Below, one piece after another: positions 22,331 through 32,201 of a stretch of 50,048 nt of DNA. The DNA is from JAMCUI01 sp964520615 (GTDB taxonomy: Bacteria > Patescibacteriota > Microgenomatia > 2-02-FULL-39-11). Position numbers and translations under genes: made by a program. How positions within the stretch are numbered: the stretch's first letter is position 1; each line of letters starts with the position of its first letter. The stretch covers positions 1 to 50,048 of the forward strand of contig CAZFNL010000085.1 of assembly GCA_964520615.1 (NCBI GenBank), written 5' to 3'. Under the pieces are notes generated by a model, which saw nothing but the letters and a program-made list of their open reading frames with translations, was not told the origin of the DNA and searched no databases.

Positions 22331-23665
22331 TTATTTCCTCTCTACGATATAGATTTTGGGGTGGTAGAGGAATATAACCGGAGCATCCTCGACAAGGTAC
22401 CTTTGGAAATCAGCATAAATTTTCTTTCTGTCATCCATATTCAGCGTCCTTCTCCCGTCTTCGAGTAGCTTATCCACTTTTAGCGAGCTATAGTGGGAAA
22501 TATTGGAAGCATCCTGTGTTGATTGCCAAAACTGATATTGATCAGGGTCAGGGGGAATGCCAAATGTCAGGATAAACACTTGGTAATCTGAAGGAATTGA
22601 GGATTGTACTTTGACTTTGGTGTGGAGTCCTATATTGTTCCAGGTATCTGAGACGGTTTGTGCTGTATCCAGAAGGTTTACGAAAGTGGATATGGTCAAT
22701 TGCGCTGAAGATGAACCGAGAGGGCTTTTTGCCAGGATTTTTTGTGCCGTTGCCGGATCAAATTTATATAACCTTACTTTCTGGCTGTATGCCCAGGACA
22801 ATGGGGAGATGGGGGTATACACTTTTTCAAAATCGTCAAAGTTTGGAGTGGCGTAGTAAAGCGCTTGGCGGATATCCTTTTCCTTGAAAAAGGAATTATT
22901 CAGATTCAGGAATATACCCACAAATTTATTGAATTCGGTTTCTGGGGTGATTTTTACATTCTTCCAGTTGGCAAGATCGTCGATTCTGCCTAAATTTTCA
23001 AGCGTGTTTACTTCCCCAATCTTAAAAGCAAGGATAGCGTCATCCGTACTAAGATAAAATTTATATGTGATGTCCGGCAATCCGCCTTTTATTGGTACGA
23101 GAGATAAAGAAGTGATGTAATCACCATTGTATTCTATTCTTGCGACTTTATAGACTCCCAGACCTACCAGGTTAGGCTTAAAAAGCGGTTCCGACAAAAG
23201 AATGGGTAATGGTGTATATGGTTCTTTCAGACTGACTTTGAGGAGGTATTTATCGATGGGTATAAACCGGACATCGCTGAGATGGTAGTTGACATCTGAA
23301 GAAGAGAATTGGGTACCATCTTGCCAATATACATTGTGGGGAAGGCTAAAAATATAGTCCTTGCCATTGTTTTCCACTTTCCATGACTGGGCCAGGGAAG
23401 AAGTGGCTGAACCGGATGCCGTAAGAGCCGTCAAGCCCAATGATATTTTATTTCTGATAGATACGGGTAAATTGGACTCATCATATCTTCCTACCATGCC
23501 GATGATTTGTTCCTTTTGCCCTGCAGTCTGGACATAAATAGGATAAACCTGAAGAAGGAAAAGAATAAAGAAAAAACCGCCAAGAAATCCCAATGCCAGA
23601 AATTTTATGTGGCGGCTAATAAAAGTCTTTACTACAAGGAAGACAAACTGAATCCGTTTGCCCAT
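22331..23665 (-). CDS. Membrane-anchored ABC-type peptide-binding protein (SBP family 5)
   Basis: A 444-residue solute-binding protein of the OppA/DppA family. An uncleaved N-terminal anchor (about residues 22-42, FLALGFLGGFFFILFLLQV) holds it to the outside of the membrane. Family blocks are LAQSWKVENNGKDYIFSLPHNVYWQDGTQFSSSDV (residues about 89-123), FNKFVGIFLNLNN, KDIRQALYYA and the C-terminal DRKKIYADFQRYLVEDAPVIFLY. It is shorter than typical OppA (about 540). No permease or ATPase gene lies nearby, so it is either an orphan binding protein or works with a transporter encoded elsewhere. It is followed at short distance upstream by secG on the same strand. Confidence 0.88.
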   Translation of the reverse strand: MGKRIQFVFLVVKTFISRHIKFLALGFLGGFFFILFLLQVYPIYVQTAGQKEQIIGMVGRYDESNLPVSIRNKISLGLTALTASGSATSSLAQSWKVENNGKDYIFSLPHNVYWQDGTQFSSSDVNYHLSDVRFIPIDKYLLKVSLKEPYTPLPILLSEPLFKPNLVGLGVYKVARIEYNGDYITSLSLVPIKGGLPDITYKFYLSTDDAILAFKIGEVNTLENLGRIDDLANWKNVKITPETEFNKFVGIFLNLNNSFFKEKDIRQALYYATPNFDDFEKVYTPISPLSWAYSQKVRLYKFDPATAQKILAKSPLGSSSAQLTISTFVNLLDTAQTVSDTWNNIGLHTKVKVQSSIPSDYQVFILTFGIPPDPDQYQFWQSTQDASNISHYSSLKVDKLLEDGRRTLNMDDRKKIYADFQRYLVEDAPVIFLYHPKIYIVERK

Positions 23666-23674
23666 TTTTGATAC

Positions 23675-23899
23675 TTAGGTATAAAGTAGCGATAAAATTG
23701 AAGTGATAAGAAATAACGCAGCCAGTACTATCGTTAGATTGAAAATAATTTTTTCTACCCCACGCCTGCTTTTGTAAAAACCTCCACCACCGCCCCAGGC
23801 TCTTCCCAACCCGACTCCTTTTGACTGCAAAATGATAAGGGTACTAAGCGCTACCGAGATTATTATCTGAAGTATGATAATGAAATTATTCATTTGCAT
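23675..23899 (-). CDS. secG: Preprotein translocase subunit SecG
   Basis: A 74-residue SecG with two membrane segments (about 5-23 and 51-72) and the conserved cytosolic loop LQSKGVGLGRAWGGGGGF between them. SecG assists SecA-driven protein export through SecYEG. The start is MQM or MNN at residue 3. It lies ten bases upstream of the peptide-binding protein gene and 13 bases downstream of yvcK, all on the minus strand, so the three are likely one operon. Confidence 0.9.
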   Translation of the reverse strand: MQMNNFIIILQIIISVALSTLIILQSKGVGLGRAWGGGGGFYKSRRGVEKIIFNLTIVLAALFLITSILSLLYT

Positions 23900-23912
23900 A
23901 TTTTAACACATT

Positions 23913-24926
23913 TTAAGTTAAGAGTTTTATACATAACGAGACTATTTTTTCAGGATCGTGGCGTATAAGGCTCCTTTTGAGGGTGTCGCCTTTTTCCATA
24001 GTAATTTTTTGCGAGGATAGAAGGTCGGCGCTCACAATCTTAAAAGGGATTTTTTTGGGAAGGTCATTTAATACCGGAATTGCGTGGTATTTTCTGTATT
24101 TCTTCAATACATCGTCAGGAATATGCGCATTGTTGGCAAATACAAAATCCAATGATGTGACAGGTAGATATTTATCTAGTTCCTTAATAAACGTGGAAGC
24201 TGAAAACTCATATGTTTGCCCGTATTCAGTCATAAGATTCAATATGAATATTTTTTGGGCCCTGCTTTGCATGATAGCCTCTTTGACCCCGGAAACTGCA
24301 AAATTAGCAAGGATTGTAGTGTAAAAACCTCCCGGTCCAATAATTATCACATCGCTTTCCAGAATTGCCTTTCTTGCTTCATCTGTGATTCTGGTACGCG
24401 GTATAGTAGCCAACTGCGTAATTTTTACTTTACCATTGTCTTTTGGGTCATCTATGAAGTGTTCGCCCACAACAGTGGACCCGTCTTCATATTCGGCTAC
24501 CAAATCCACTTTGTCAAAAGAAACTGGCAGTACCCTGCCCCTAATTTTCAATATGTCGCCTGCTTTTTCAATTGCTTTTTCCTGTGAACCTAAAAGCTTT
24601 GTTAGTGCGACCAGAAAAAGATTACCAAAGCTCATACCTCGTATGCCCCTACCCTCACTATAACGATACTGGAAAAGTTTTCTTAAAAGAAATGAATCTC
24701 CTGAGGAACCGTCACTCAAGGCAATAAGCGATTTTCTCACATCGCTGCTTGGTAAAAGCCCCCATTCATCCCTTTCCTTTTTTGCGCTTCCGCCTGAATC
24801 TGCCATTGTGACTATGGCAGTAATGTGATTGGTATATTTCTTCAGCCCTGACAGCACGCTAAAAGTTCCAGTTCCTCCACCAATTACGACGAATTTTTTG
24901 CTACTTATAGCGTTTTCTTTCTTCAT
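23913..24926 (-). CDS. yvcK: YvcK/GlmR family gluconeogenesis-associated regulator
   Basis: A 337-residue UPF0052/CofD-like protein. The nucleotide-sugar-binding N-terminus is FVVIGGGTGTFSVLSGLKKY (about 12-31) followed by VTMADSGGSAKKERDEWGLLPSSDVRKSLIALSD by position 39-72. Later family motifs are ESDVIIIGPGGFYTTILANFAV and FVFANNAHIPDDVL. In Firmicutes, YvcK binds UDP-GlcNAc, stimulates GlmS and is needed on gluconeogenic carbon sources. Its presence fits the gluconeogenic cluster later in the window, though it is about 8 kb away. Confidence 0.92.
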   Translation of the reverse strand: MKKENAISSKKFVVIGGGTGTFSVLSGLKKYTNHITAIVTMADSGGSAKKERDEWGLLPSSDVRKSLIALSDGSSGDSFLLRKLFQYRYSEGRGIRGMSFGNLFLVALTKLLGSQEKAIEKAGDILKIRGRVLPVSFDKVDLVAEYEDGSTVVGEHFIDDPKDNGKVKITQLATIPRTRITDEARKAILESDVIIIGPGGFYTTILANFAVSGVKEAIMQSRAQKIFILNLMTEYGQTYEFSASTFIKELDKYLPVTSLDFVFANNAHIPDDVLKKYRKYHAIPVLNDLPKKIPFKIVSADLLSSQKITMEKGDTLKRSLIRHDPEKIVSLCIKLLT

Positions 24927-25175
24927 ATGTATAAATTTGACTAGAAGTTATCTCAAAACCCTAATTTCAAGCACGACAAAAACAGCATTATCGAAGCTAA
25001 AAACATGATATCGAGATGAGTTTTAGTACTTTGTTTCCTTGATTTCCCATCGCTTTCTCAAAGCTGATCCATATGGCTAAATTTATGGAACGCAGTACTA
25101 ATACTCCGCTATGTTTATTTTCAACCGTTTCTCAAAGCCGGTCTGCGTGTCAAAATTAATAAACAAACTACTAGT

Positions 25176-25577
25176 TTATTTCATAAGCCAATTGAAAAAT
25201 TGGGTAAGAAATGTCAGAAGTATCCCTCCCACAATTATTACCTGCCAGTTTGCCAACTCAAAAGCCGAAATTTGCACCGGACCGACTAAAAATCCTGATG
25301 ATTGAAACGATGATATACGAACATTTGTTTCTAAAAGAGCCCAGATGTAAAATATCAGGATGTTTATTATCCATGAAAAAAGGTTCAAAGTCAAAATATT
25401 TATTGGCAACATGATGAGGTTGGCAACCGGTTTTCCTATATAGACAAGTATCGTGAGTATAAGACAAGAATAAAGAAAACTTTTCCAGCCTCCAGAAATT
25501 GAGATAGAATAGATTATCTGTGTAAGGCTAAAAACTGAAAGAGTGATAGTAAAATACTTTCTAAATATAAATTTCAT
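25176..25577 (-). CDS. Four-TM phage-holin-like protein (PF04020 type)
   Basis: A 133-residue protein with four membrane segments (about 8-24, 34-56, 63-82 and 110-130) and the family pattern YIGKPVANLIMLPINILTLNLFSWIINI by position 46-73. The family (also called mycobacterial four-TM phage holin) is common in bacterial chromosomes and need not be phage-derived; its function is not established. It stands between uvrC and yvcK on the same strand. The 249 bases between it and yvcK hold no gene. Confidence 0.8.
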   Translation of the reverse strand: MKFIFRKYFTITLSVFSLTQIIYSISISGGWKSFLYSCLILTILVYIGKPVANLIMLPINILTLNLFSWIINILIFYIWALLETNVRISSFQSSGFLVGPVQISAFELANWQVIIVGGILLTFLTQFFNWLMK

Positions 25578-25635
25578 ATAAACCTTCTTCTTTTGCAGTT
25601 TATTCAGAGTAACATTTCTTCTTTTTCAATGCAAT

Positions 25636-27021
25636 TTATTCGTTTGATACCATGTTTTTAAGACGCAAAAGTTCGTGGTATTTGTGAGCAAATCTGTGAG
25701 CTTCATCTCTGACTCTTTGGACCAGGTGCAGGGCGTTTGATCGTCTAGGAAGAATAACCTTAAAATAATTGCCTCTTGAGCATACTACAATTTCCTCATT
25801 TTGCTTTGCCAATCCTATGGTAGGGATATCAAGAAGAAAGTCTGCAAGGACTTTCTTAAAAACTCTTAGTTGTGGTTTTCCTCCGTCTACAACCAAAAGA
25901 TCAGGCATTTTCCATTCACTATGTTTTAGCCTCCTCTCAAGCATTTCCTTTAACATACCGAAATCATCTATTTTATTGTGAATTTTTATGCGGAAACGTC
26001 TGTAGTAGGACTTGTCCGGTAAATTATGCTTAAAAGATATCATTCCTCCGGTGGCGAATGTACCTGAAGTATTACTTATGTCATAACATTCGATTCTTTC
26101 TATACGGGTCAAAGACGGATAGTATTCTTTTAGAATTCCCAATAATTCATCCTTTTCCAATTTAAAGACATAACTTATATATCTGGGATCAGCCATATAT
26201 TCATTGGTAATATTTATATTTAAGAGATAATTGAGATGCTTTAATTTGTCACGATATACGGCCGCCTCTTCAAATTTATTTTCATTGGAGAGATGTTGCA
26301 TTTTTGTTGATAAATAACGGGATAAGGGTTCAAAGCCACCCGACAGGAGATTTTTGATATGACTGATGTTGCGACGGTAAACCCTTTTTTGCCTTGCGAA
26401 TTCCTTTTGTTCTAGCTTTTTGACTACAGCAGGACATGGATTGCATAAACCAAGATGCGTGTAAAAACAAGCTCTTTTACGGTTCGGACTCTGTGTGCAA
26501 TAAGGTATGATCCTTCTGATATTTGCGAGTATTTCCCTGGCAATACGGGATGAAGGAAAAGGGCCAGAAAAAAAAGATCTCTTATCTTCTTTTCTCCTAG
26601 TTAAAATCAACCGAGGGAATTCCTCCGCAGTGATTTGGATATAGATATAGTGTTTGTCATCTTTCCAGATGACATTGTATTTCGGTTTATAAATTCTGAT
26701 GAGATTTGCCTCAAGAAGGAGAGCTTCAAATTCATACCTGACGGGAATAATCTCTATTTTATGTATGTTCCTGACCAGATTTTCCGTTTTGGTGTCTTTG
26801 ATCTTTTTTTGGAAATAGGAAGAGACTCTTCTTTTCAAATTTATAGCCTTACCGATATAAATTATTTCACCATTGGTATCCAAATACCGGTATACACCGG
26901 GAATTTCGGGCAGTTTGCTTATATTTTTGGAGATAAAGGAAATGGCTTTTCCTGTGATAGCGGATAAGTCTTTTATATGAGTTGTAGAAGTTAGAGCATT
27001 TCCGATATTACTTTTATTCAT
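25636..27021 (-). CDS. uvrC: UvrABC system protein C, short form
   Basis: UvrC makes both incisions in nucleotide excision repair. The GIY-YIG nuclease is at about 34-120 (IPGVYRYLDTNGEIIYIGKA). The Cys-containing segment (YTHLGLCNPCPAVV) and the UVR motif (NKFEEAAVYRDKLKHLN, about 245-265) follow, then the RNase H-like 5' nuclease part (ECYDISNTSGTFATGGMISF; LLVVDGGKPQLRVF). The protein has 461 residues against about 600 in E. coli and stops right after the RNase H-like domain (DEAHRFAHKYHELLRLK), so the C-terminal tandem HhH domain is missing. It overlaps uvrA by eight bases. Confidence 0.95.
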   Translation of the reverse strand: MNKSNIGNALTSTTHIKDLSAITGKAISFISKNISKLPEIPGVYRYLDTNGEIIYIGKAINLKRRVSSYFQKKIKDTKTENLVRNIHKIEIIPVRYEFEALLLEANLIRIYKPKYNVIWKDDKHYIYIQITAEEFPRLILTRRKEDKRSFFSGPFPSSRIAREILANIRRIIPYCTQSPNRKRACFYTHLGLCNPCPAVVKKLEQKEFARQKRVYRRNISHIKNLLSGGFEPLSRYLSTKMQHLSNENKFEEAAVYRDKLKHLNYLLNINITNEYMADPRYISYVFKLEKDELLGILKEYYPSLTRIERIECYDISNTSGTFATGGMISFKHNLPDKSYYRRFRIKIHNKIDDFGMLKEMLERRLKHSEWKMPDLLVVDGGKPQLRVFKKVLADFLLDIPTIGLAKQNEEIVVCSRGNYFKVILPRRSNALHLVQRVRDEAHRFAHKYHELLRLKNMVSNE

Positions 27022-29944
27022 GCTGAAGGAATTTTCCCGTATAAGAAGCCGGATTATTTATAATATCTTTTACTGATCCAGTTCCAATAACCTTTCCTCC
27101 AGCTTCCCCTCCTTCCGGACCCAGATCTATTATCCAATCTGCATTTTTTATAATGTCGAGATTGTGCTCTATAACAATCACTGTGTTACCCATCTTCACA
27201 AGCTGGCGCAGCACATAAAGAAGTTTCTCCAGGTCCGCAAAGTGCAGTCCTGTAGTTGGTTCATCCAATATGTATAATATGTCGTTTGAACCTTTTTTGG
27301 ACAGCTCAGTAGCCAGTTTGACTCTTTGCGCTTCCCCCCCTGATAGTTGGGGTGCGGGTTGACCAAGCTGTATATAGGATAGACCTACATCCTTTAGCGT
27401 CTCAAGTTTTCCCGATAGACCCGGTATATTGGCAAAAAAGTTTGCCGCTTCTTCAACTGTCATATTTAACACGTCTGATATATTCTTATTCTTAAAAAGA
27501 ACTTCAAGAGTCTCCGAGTTAAAGCGCGTACCGCGGCAGACTTCACAGCTGACATAGACATCTGGCAGAAACTGCATTTCTATTTTTGTTTGACCTTCAC
27601 CCTCACATGCCTCACACCTGCCGCCCTTGACATTAAAGGAAAATCTTCCTGCCTTAAAACCTCGTGCCTTTGCATCCGGCGTCTGGGAAAAAAGATCTCT
27701 AATAAATGTAAAAGCGCCTGTATAAGTAGCGGGATTGCTGCGCGGAGTCCTGCCTATTGGTGATTGATCAATAAGGATGACTCTTTTTAGCTGATTTTCG
27801 CCTTCAAGTGAATAATAAAGGCCTCCTTTTTCCTTATGATAAGGGTTGAACCGGCTGGCTAAAGCGTGATAAAGAGTATCAACTATAAGAGTTGATTTCC
27901 CGCTTCCTGAAACACCAGTGACGCATATTAGATTGCCTAAGGGAAAAGTGACGTCTATATTTTTCAGGTTGTTTTCATGGCATTTTCTGATTGTAAGATG
28001 TTTTGTATTGACAATATTACCGTTTTCACTCGAAGATTGGACAATTTTCCTTTTGCCGGACAAATATAGTCCTGTCAAGGAATTTTTGTCCTTTATTATT
28101 TGCTCTATTGTCCCTCGGGCTATTACGCTACCTCCATGCTTACCGGCTGCTGGACCAAAATCCACTATCAGGTCTGCATTATGCATCATCTCCCTATCGT
28201 GTTCGACTACGATGACGGTATTTCCCAAATCCCTCAATTTTTTAAGCGTAGTGATAAGACGAAAATTATCGCGGGGATGGAGCCCGATGGACGGTTCATC
28301 CAAAACATAAAGCACTCCGGAAAGGCCTGAGCCGATCTGCGAGGCAAGTCTTATCCTTTGCGCTTCACCTCCTGCAAGCGTATTGGCGCTCCGGTCAAGA
28401 GTCAGGTAATCCAACCCGACTGAAAGAAGAAAAGATAATCTGTTTTGTATTTCCTTTATTATGAGAAAGCCTATTGTTTTCTCCCGGTTGGACAATGAAA
28501 GTTGAATTTTGTGTATCCAGTCGCTCATCTGTTTTATGGAGAGGGTCGTAACGTCAACAATTGATTTTTCGTCAATAGTCACCGATAAGGCTTCCTTTTT
28601 CAGTCTTTTCCCGGCGCAAAGGGAGCAAATCTCTTCCCTGAGGTATTTTCCTATTTCGTTTCTGACATACTCTGATTCAGTAGACGAAAATCTCTTTTCC
28701 AATTCCGGAACTACTCCGGCAAATTTTTCGTATATGGTTACTTCCCTGCCATAACGGTTTTCTCCCTGGACTTCATGTATTTCTTCTCCCGTGCCAAAAA
28801 GAAGCAGTTCCAGTTTTTTGTCTGTAGCTTCCTTTAGTGGCCTATCAATCCTAATGCCTATTTTTTGAGCTGCAGTAGTCAATATTCTGCCAAACCAGGT
28901 ATCGCCCAAAATCATTCTTGCAAATGGCAATATTCCCCCTTCGCTTATGGAAAGATTGGGGTTTATGACCAGTTTCGGGTCAATCCTAAGTAGAGTACCC
29001 AGACCGCTGCATTTAGGACAAGCACCGTGAGGAGAATTAAATGAGAAAATACGCGGTTCAATTTCAGGAAAGGAAATATTGCATACTGGACAAGAAAACT
29101 TTTCGGAATAAAGCTGGTCTGAAAGTTTTTTGGGCTTTTTTGGAAACTCAAAATTGGCATCAAGCACTTCCGAATAAATTACAAGTCCTTCAGAAAGCGA
29201 TGTGGCGGTTTCAGTCGATTCGATCAGTCGGGAGCGCAAGTTCTGGTATTCGCTTTTTGATTTAAGACTGCCTTTATCAAAAGTCATACGGTCAACCACA
29301 ACATCAATAGAATGTTTATTTGTCTTTATAAGGATCAAATCTTCATCAAGGGAAAATATGGTTCCGTCAATCCTAACATAAGTAAAACCTTTTGATTTCA
29401 GGTTGTCAAAAAGGTGGTTGAACTCACCTTTTCTATCACGTACGACAGGTGACATGACAATGTATCTCTTGGGTCTTGTGCCGTGATGTTTAGATAGTGT
29501 TATTTCTTTCATAAGATTGTCTACAATCTGGTCGGAACTTTGGCGTACAATCTCACGCGAGCAATTTGGGCAATGGGGGTGTCCTACACGGGCAAAAAGG
29601 AGTCTGAGATAATCATAAATTTCCGTAACCGTCCCAACTGTAGATCGGGGGTTATGGGAAGTGGATTTCTGGTCTATGGAGATGGCTGGTGACAAACCGT
29701 CTATGGCATCCACATCCGGTTTGTCCATTACACCCAGGAATTGCCTGGCATAAGAAGACAGGCTTTCCACATATCTTCTCTGTCCTTCAGCATAAATGGT
29801 ATCAAAAGCAAGCGAGGATTTTCCGCTACCGGATACTCCAGTAAAAACAATCAGTTTGTATTTAGGAAGTTCCAGACTGATATTTTTAAGGTTGTGTTCA
29901 CGTGCTCCTCTAATAATAATTTTATCCTGATTCTTTTGAATCAT
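27014..29944 (-). CDS. uvrA: UvrABC system protein A
   Basis: The damage-sensing ATPase of excision repair, 976 residues from the ATG at 29944 (MIQKNQDKIIIRGAREHNL). Two ABC ATPase modules are present, with Walker A GVSGSGKSSL and GVSGSGKSTL, signatures AGGEAQRIRLASQIGSG and LSGGEAQRVKLA, and D-E in VLDEPSIGLHPRD and ILDEPTTGLHFAD. Zinc cysteines are visible (CPNC; CPVC/CPKCSG; RCEACEGEG and CEVCRGTRF). The frame is open 15 codons further up, but that start would overlap uvrB by 68 bases; the chosen one overlaps it by 23 bases. The gene is in the uvrB-uvrA-uvrC operon. Confidence 0.96.
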   Translation of the reverse strand: MIQKNQDKIIIRGAREHNLKNISLELPKYKLIVFTGVSGSGKSSLAFDTIYAEGQRRYVESLSSYARQFLGVMDKPDVDAIDGLSPAISIDQKSTSHNPRSTVGTVTEIYDYLRLLFARVGHPHCPNCSREIVRQSSDQIVDNLMKEITLSKHHGTRPKRYIVMSPVVRDRKGEFNHLFDNLKSKGFTYVRIDGTIFSLDEDLILIKTNKHSIDVVVDRMTFDKGSLKSKSEYQNLRSRLIESTETATSLSEGLVIYSEVLDANFEFPKKPKKLSDQLYSEKFSCPVCNISFPEIEPRIFSFNSPHGACPKCSGLGTLLRIDPKLVINPNLSISEGGILPFARMILGDTWFGRILTTAAQKIGIRIDRPLKEATDKKLELLLFGTGEEIHEVQGENRYGREVTIYEKFAGVVPELEKRFSSTESEYVRNEIGKYLREEICSLCAGKRLKKEALSVTIDEKSIVDVTTLSIKQMSDWIHKIQLSLSNREKTIGFLIIKEIQNRLSFLLSVGLDYLTLDRSANTLAGGEAQRIRLASQIGSGLSGVLYVLDEPSIGLHPRDNFRLITTLKKLRDLGNTVIVVEHDREMMHNADLIVDFGPAAGKHGGSVIARGTIEQIIKDKNSLTGLYLSGKRKIVQSSSENGNIVNTKHLTIRKCHENNLKNIDVTFPLGNLICVTGVSGSGKSTLIVDTLYHALASRFNPYHKEKGGLYYSLEGENQLKRVILIDQSPIGRTPRSNPATYTGAFTFIRDLFSQTPDAKARGFKAGRFSFNVKGGRCEACEGEGQTKIEMQFLPDVYVSCEVCRGTRFNSETLEVLFKNKNISDVLNMTVEEAANFFANIPGLSGKLETLKDVGLSYIQLGQPAPQLSGGEAQRVKLATELSKKGSNDILYILDEPTTGLHFADLEKLLYVLRQLVKMGNTVIVIEHNLDIIKNADWIIDLGPEGGEAGGKVIGTGSVKDIINNPASYTGKFLQHE

Positions 29945-32039
29945 ATTTGTATTCCCTGATTTTATCGCGGATCTCAGCTGCCAATTCAAAATTCAGCTCG
30001 GTTGCCGCCTGTTTCATCTCCATTTCCATTTTCCTAATAAGTTTTGTACGGTCACGTGGCGTCAAATCATCAAAATCCAAGTTCAAAAGCTCCCTGTATT
30101 GCATCCTTTTTCTACTATCAAGTGATTTCACTAGTTCCAGAGTTTCGTCAGACTCTTCCTTTTCTATAAGTTTTTCCCTAATGGGTTTTTCTATATTACG
30201 GGGTGTTATATTATACCTCTTATTGTAATCAAATTGAACCTGCCTCCTCCTGTCAATTTCTGAGATTGCCCTTATCATGGAACCGGTTTTATTGTCGGCA
30301 TACATGATAACAGTTCCTTCTATATGTCTGGCGGCTCTACCCATAGTCTGGATAAGTGACGTCTCACTTCGTAAAAAACCTTCTTTGTCTGCGTCAAGTA
30401 TGGCTACAAGAGATACTTCAGGCAAATCCAGACCCTCACGGAGCAGATTTATACCGACAAGTACGTCATATTTTCCGCTCCTGAGCTCGTCGAGTATATC
30501 GCTTCTTTCCAAAGTCTGTATTTCAGAATGAAGATAGTGGACATTTGGAATAACGTCTGAGGAGATGGAGCCTCCCAACAATTTATCGATGTAGGACTTA
30601 TCCTGAAGGTAAGAAGATAAATCCTCAGCCATCCTCTTGGTCAATGTGGTCACAAGAACCCTTTCTTTCCTTTGTTTACGCGCCAGGATCTCTTTGATCA
30701 AATCTTTTATTTGGCCCTTTGTAGGACGGATAATAATTTGGGGGTCACAAATACCAGTAGGCCTTATAAGCTGTTCTGTGATGCCTTCATGAGGCGGAAA
30801 ATTGTGATTTTTTGCATCCTCTTTTGCCAGGGATATCTCATATTCATCCGGGGTAGCTGATACATATATGGTCTGGCTGATTCTTCGGTAGAACTCCTCA
30901 TAAGTAAGAGGCCTGTTGTCTAGTGCTGATGGCAACCTGAAACCAAAATCAATAAGCGTCTGCTTTCTGGATCGGTCACCATTGTACATGCCCCTTATCT
31001 GGGGAATCGTCATATGAGACTCGTCAATAAACAGTAGCCAATCTTTTCCATAAGGTTCCCTGAAATAATCAAGAAGGCTGTAGGGCGGATCTCCGGCTTT
31101 CCTACCGTCAAAATAGCGGGAATAATTTTCTATACCGTTTACATAGCCGACCTCATTTATCATCTCCAGGTCGAAATTTACTCTTTTGGCCAGCCTATGG
31201 GCTTCTATAATTTTATTCTGCTTCTTAAACTCATTGACTCTTTTGTCTAGCTCGTCACGGATTTGTGCAAATATGCCAGTATACTGATGCGTATCAGTGA
31301 TGTAATGTTTAGCAGGATAGATAAATTCCTCCTTTTTTGAAGAAATCATTTTTCCGTTTAACGCGTCAATTACAAAAATAGTATCTATTATGTCGCCGCT
31401 TGCGGTTACTCTGACAGCAGTATCCTCATAGGCAGGATAGATATCGATATTATCGCCGCGTGTTCGAAAAGTTCCTCTTTTGAAATCAAAATTTGATTTC
31501 TCATATTGTAAATCAACCAGATTGTCATAAAGTGATTTTCTATCTATTTTCATGCCGACTGCGAGTTTCAGTACAAAATTGCGGTACTGTGCTGGAGAAC
31601 CAATATTATAGATGCATGAAACTGAGGCTACTATTATGGTATCTGGTCGGGTAAGAAGGTTTGTTGTTGCGGCAAGACGAAGCTTGTCTATTTCCTCATT
31701 TATCTCTGTTTCCTTCTCGATATATGTATCAGATTGGGGAATATATGCTTCCGGCTGATAAAAGTCGTAATAGGAAACAAAATAATTGACGGCATTCTCA
31801 GGGAAAAAATCGCGGAATTCCTGATAGAGCTGGGCTGCAAGCGTCTTATTGTGGGAAATGATAAGAGTTGGCCTTTGGAGGCGTTTTATGATATTTGCCA
31901 TAGTGTACGTTTTCCCGCTTCCTGTGACACCAAGCAGTACCTGGTTTTTCAATTCGGAATCAATTCCCTTGGAAAGCTTTTCTATGGCACTTGGCTGGTC
32001 CCCTGTCGGTCTAAATGACGAATGTAGTTTGAATTCCAT
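29922..32039 (-). CDS. uvrB: UvrABC system protein B
   Basis: A 705-residue helicase-like damage-verification subunit. Walker A is GVTGSGKTYTMANII (about 39-53). The beta-hairpin region YFVSYYDFYQPEAYIP follows, then the motif II FIDESHMTIPQIRGMYNGD (DESH in place of DEAH, normal for UvrB). Motif VI is QTMGRAARH. The UvrC-binding UVR motif is at the end (EMKQAATELNFELAAEIRD). Length is slightly above E. coli UvrB (673). It is first gene of uvrBAC and divergent from lexA across a 162-base gap, which would allow joint SOS control. Confidence 0.97.
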   Translation of the reverse strand: MEFKLHSSFRPTGDQPSAIEKLSKGIDSELKNQVLLGVTGSGKTYTMANIIKRLQRPTLIISHNKTLAAQLYQEFRDFFPENAVNYFVSYYDFYQPEAYIPQSDTYIEKETEINEEIDKLRLAATTNLLTRPDTIIVASVSCIYNIGSPAQYRNFVLKLAVGMKIDRKSLYDNLVDLQYEKSNFDFKRGTFRTRGDNIDIYPAYEDTAVRVTASGDIIDTIFVIDALNGKMISSKKEEFIYPAKHYITDTHQYTGIFAQIRDELDKRVNEFKKQNKIIEAHRLAKRVNFDLEMINEVGYVNGIENYSRYFDGRKAGDPPYSLLDYFREPYGKDWLLFIDESHMTIPQIRGMYNGDRSRKQTLIDFGFRLPSALDNRPLTYEEFYRRISQTIYVSATPDEYEISLAKEDAKNHNFPPHEGITEQLIRPTGICDPQIIIRPTKGQIKDLIKEILARKQRKERVLVTTLTKRMAEDLSSYLQDKSYIDKLLGGSISSDVIPNVHYLHSEIQTLERSDILDELRSGKYDVLVGINLLREGLDLPEVSLVAILDADKEGFLRSETSLIQTMGRAARHIEGTVIMYADNKTGSMIRAISEIDRRRQVQFDYNKRYNITPRNIEKPIREKLIEKEESDETLELVKSLDSRKRMQYRELLNLDFDDLTPRDRTKLIRKMEMEMKQAATELNFELAAEIRDKIREYKYDSKESG

Positions 32040-32107
32040 AGTAAATTATACAAACTAGGTGTGGTCCTATTCTCAATAGTGACATATTTTAACACAGTTT
32101 CGGTGTA

Positions 32108-32136
32108 TTGACATTCGGTTTTTTTTGGATTATTTT
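32108..32136 (+). promoter_or_regulatory. Putative lexA promoter
   Basis: TTGACA (32108-32113), 17 bases, TATTTT (32131-32136). The octamer ATTCGGTT occurs at about 32113 and again at about 32176, and TTTCGGTG at about 32098. These could be LexA sites, but no dyad typical of known LexA boxes is evident. Confidence 0.45.
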
Positions 32137-32201
32137 AAGTATATCAGGCTTACGTAATTATTTTCAAGACATCAAAATTCGGTTATTTATCACAAATTAC
32201 T

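Noticed and set aside
25176..25577. Prophage remnant because of the holin-like protein
   Set aside because: The family is common in chromosomes and no other phage gene is nearby.
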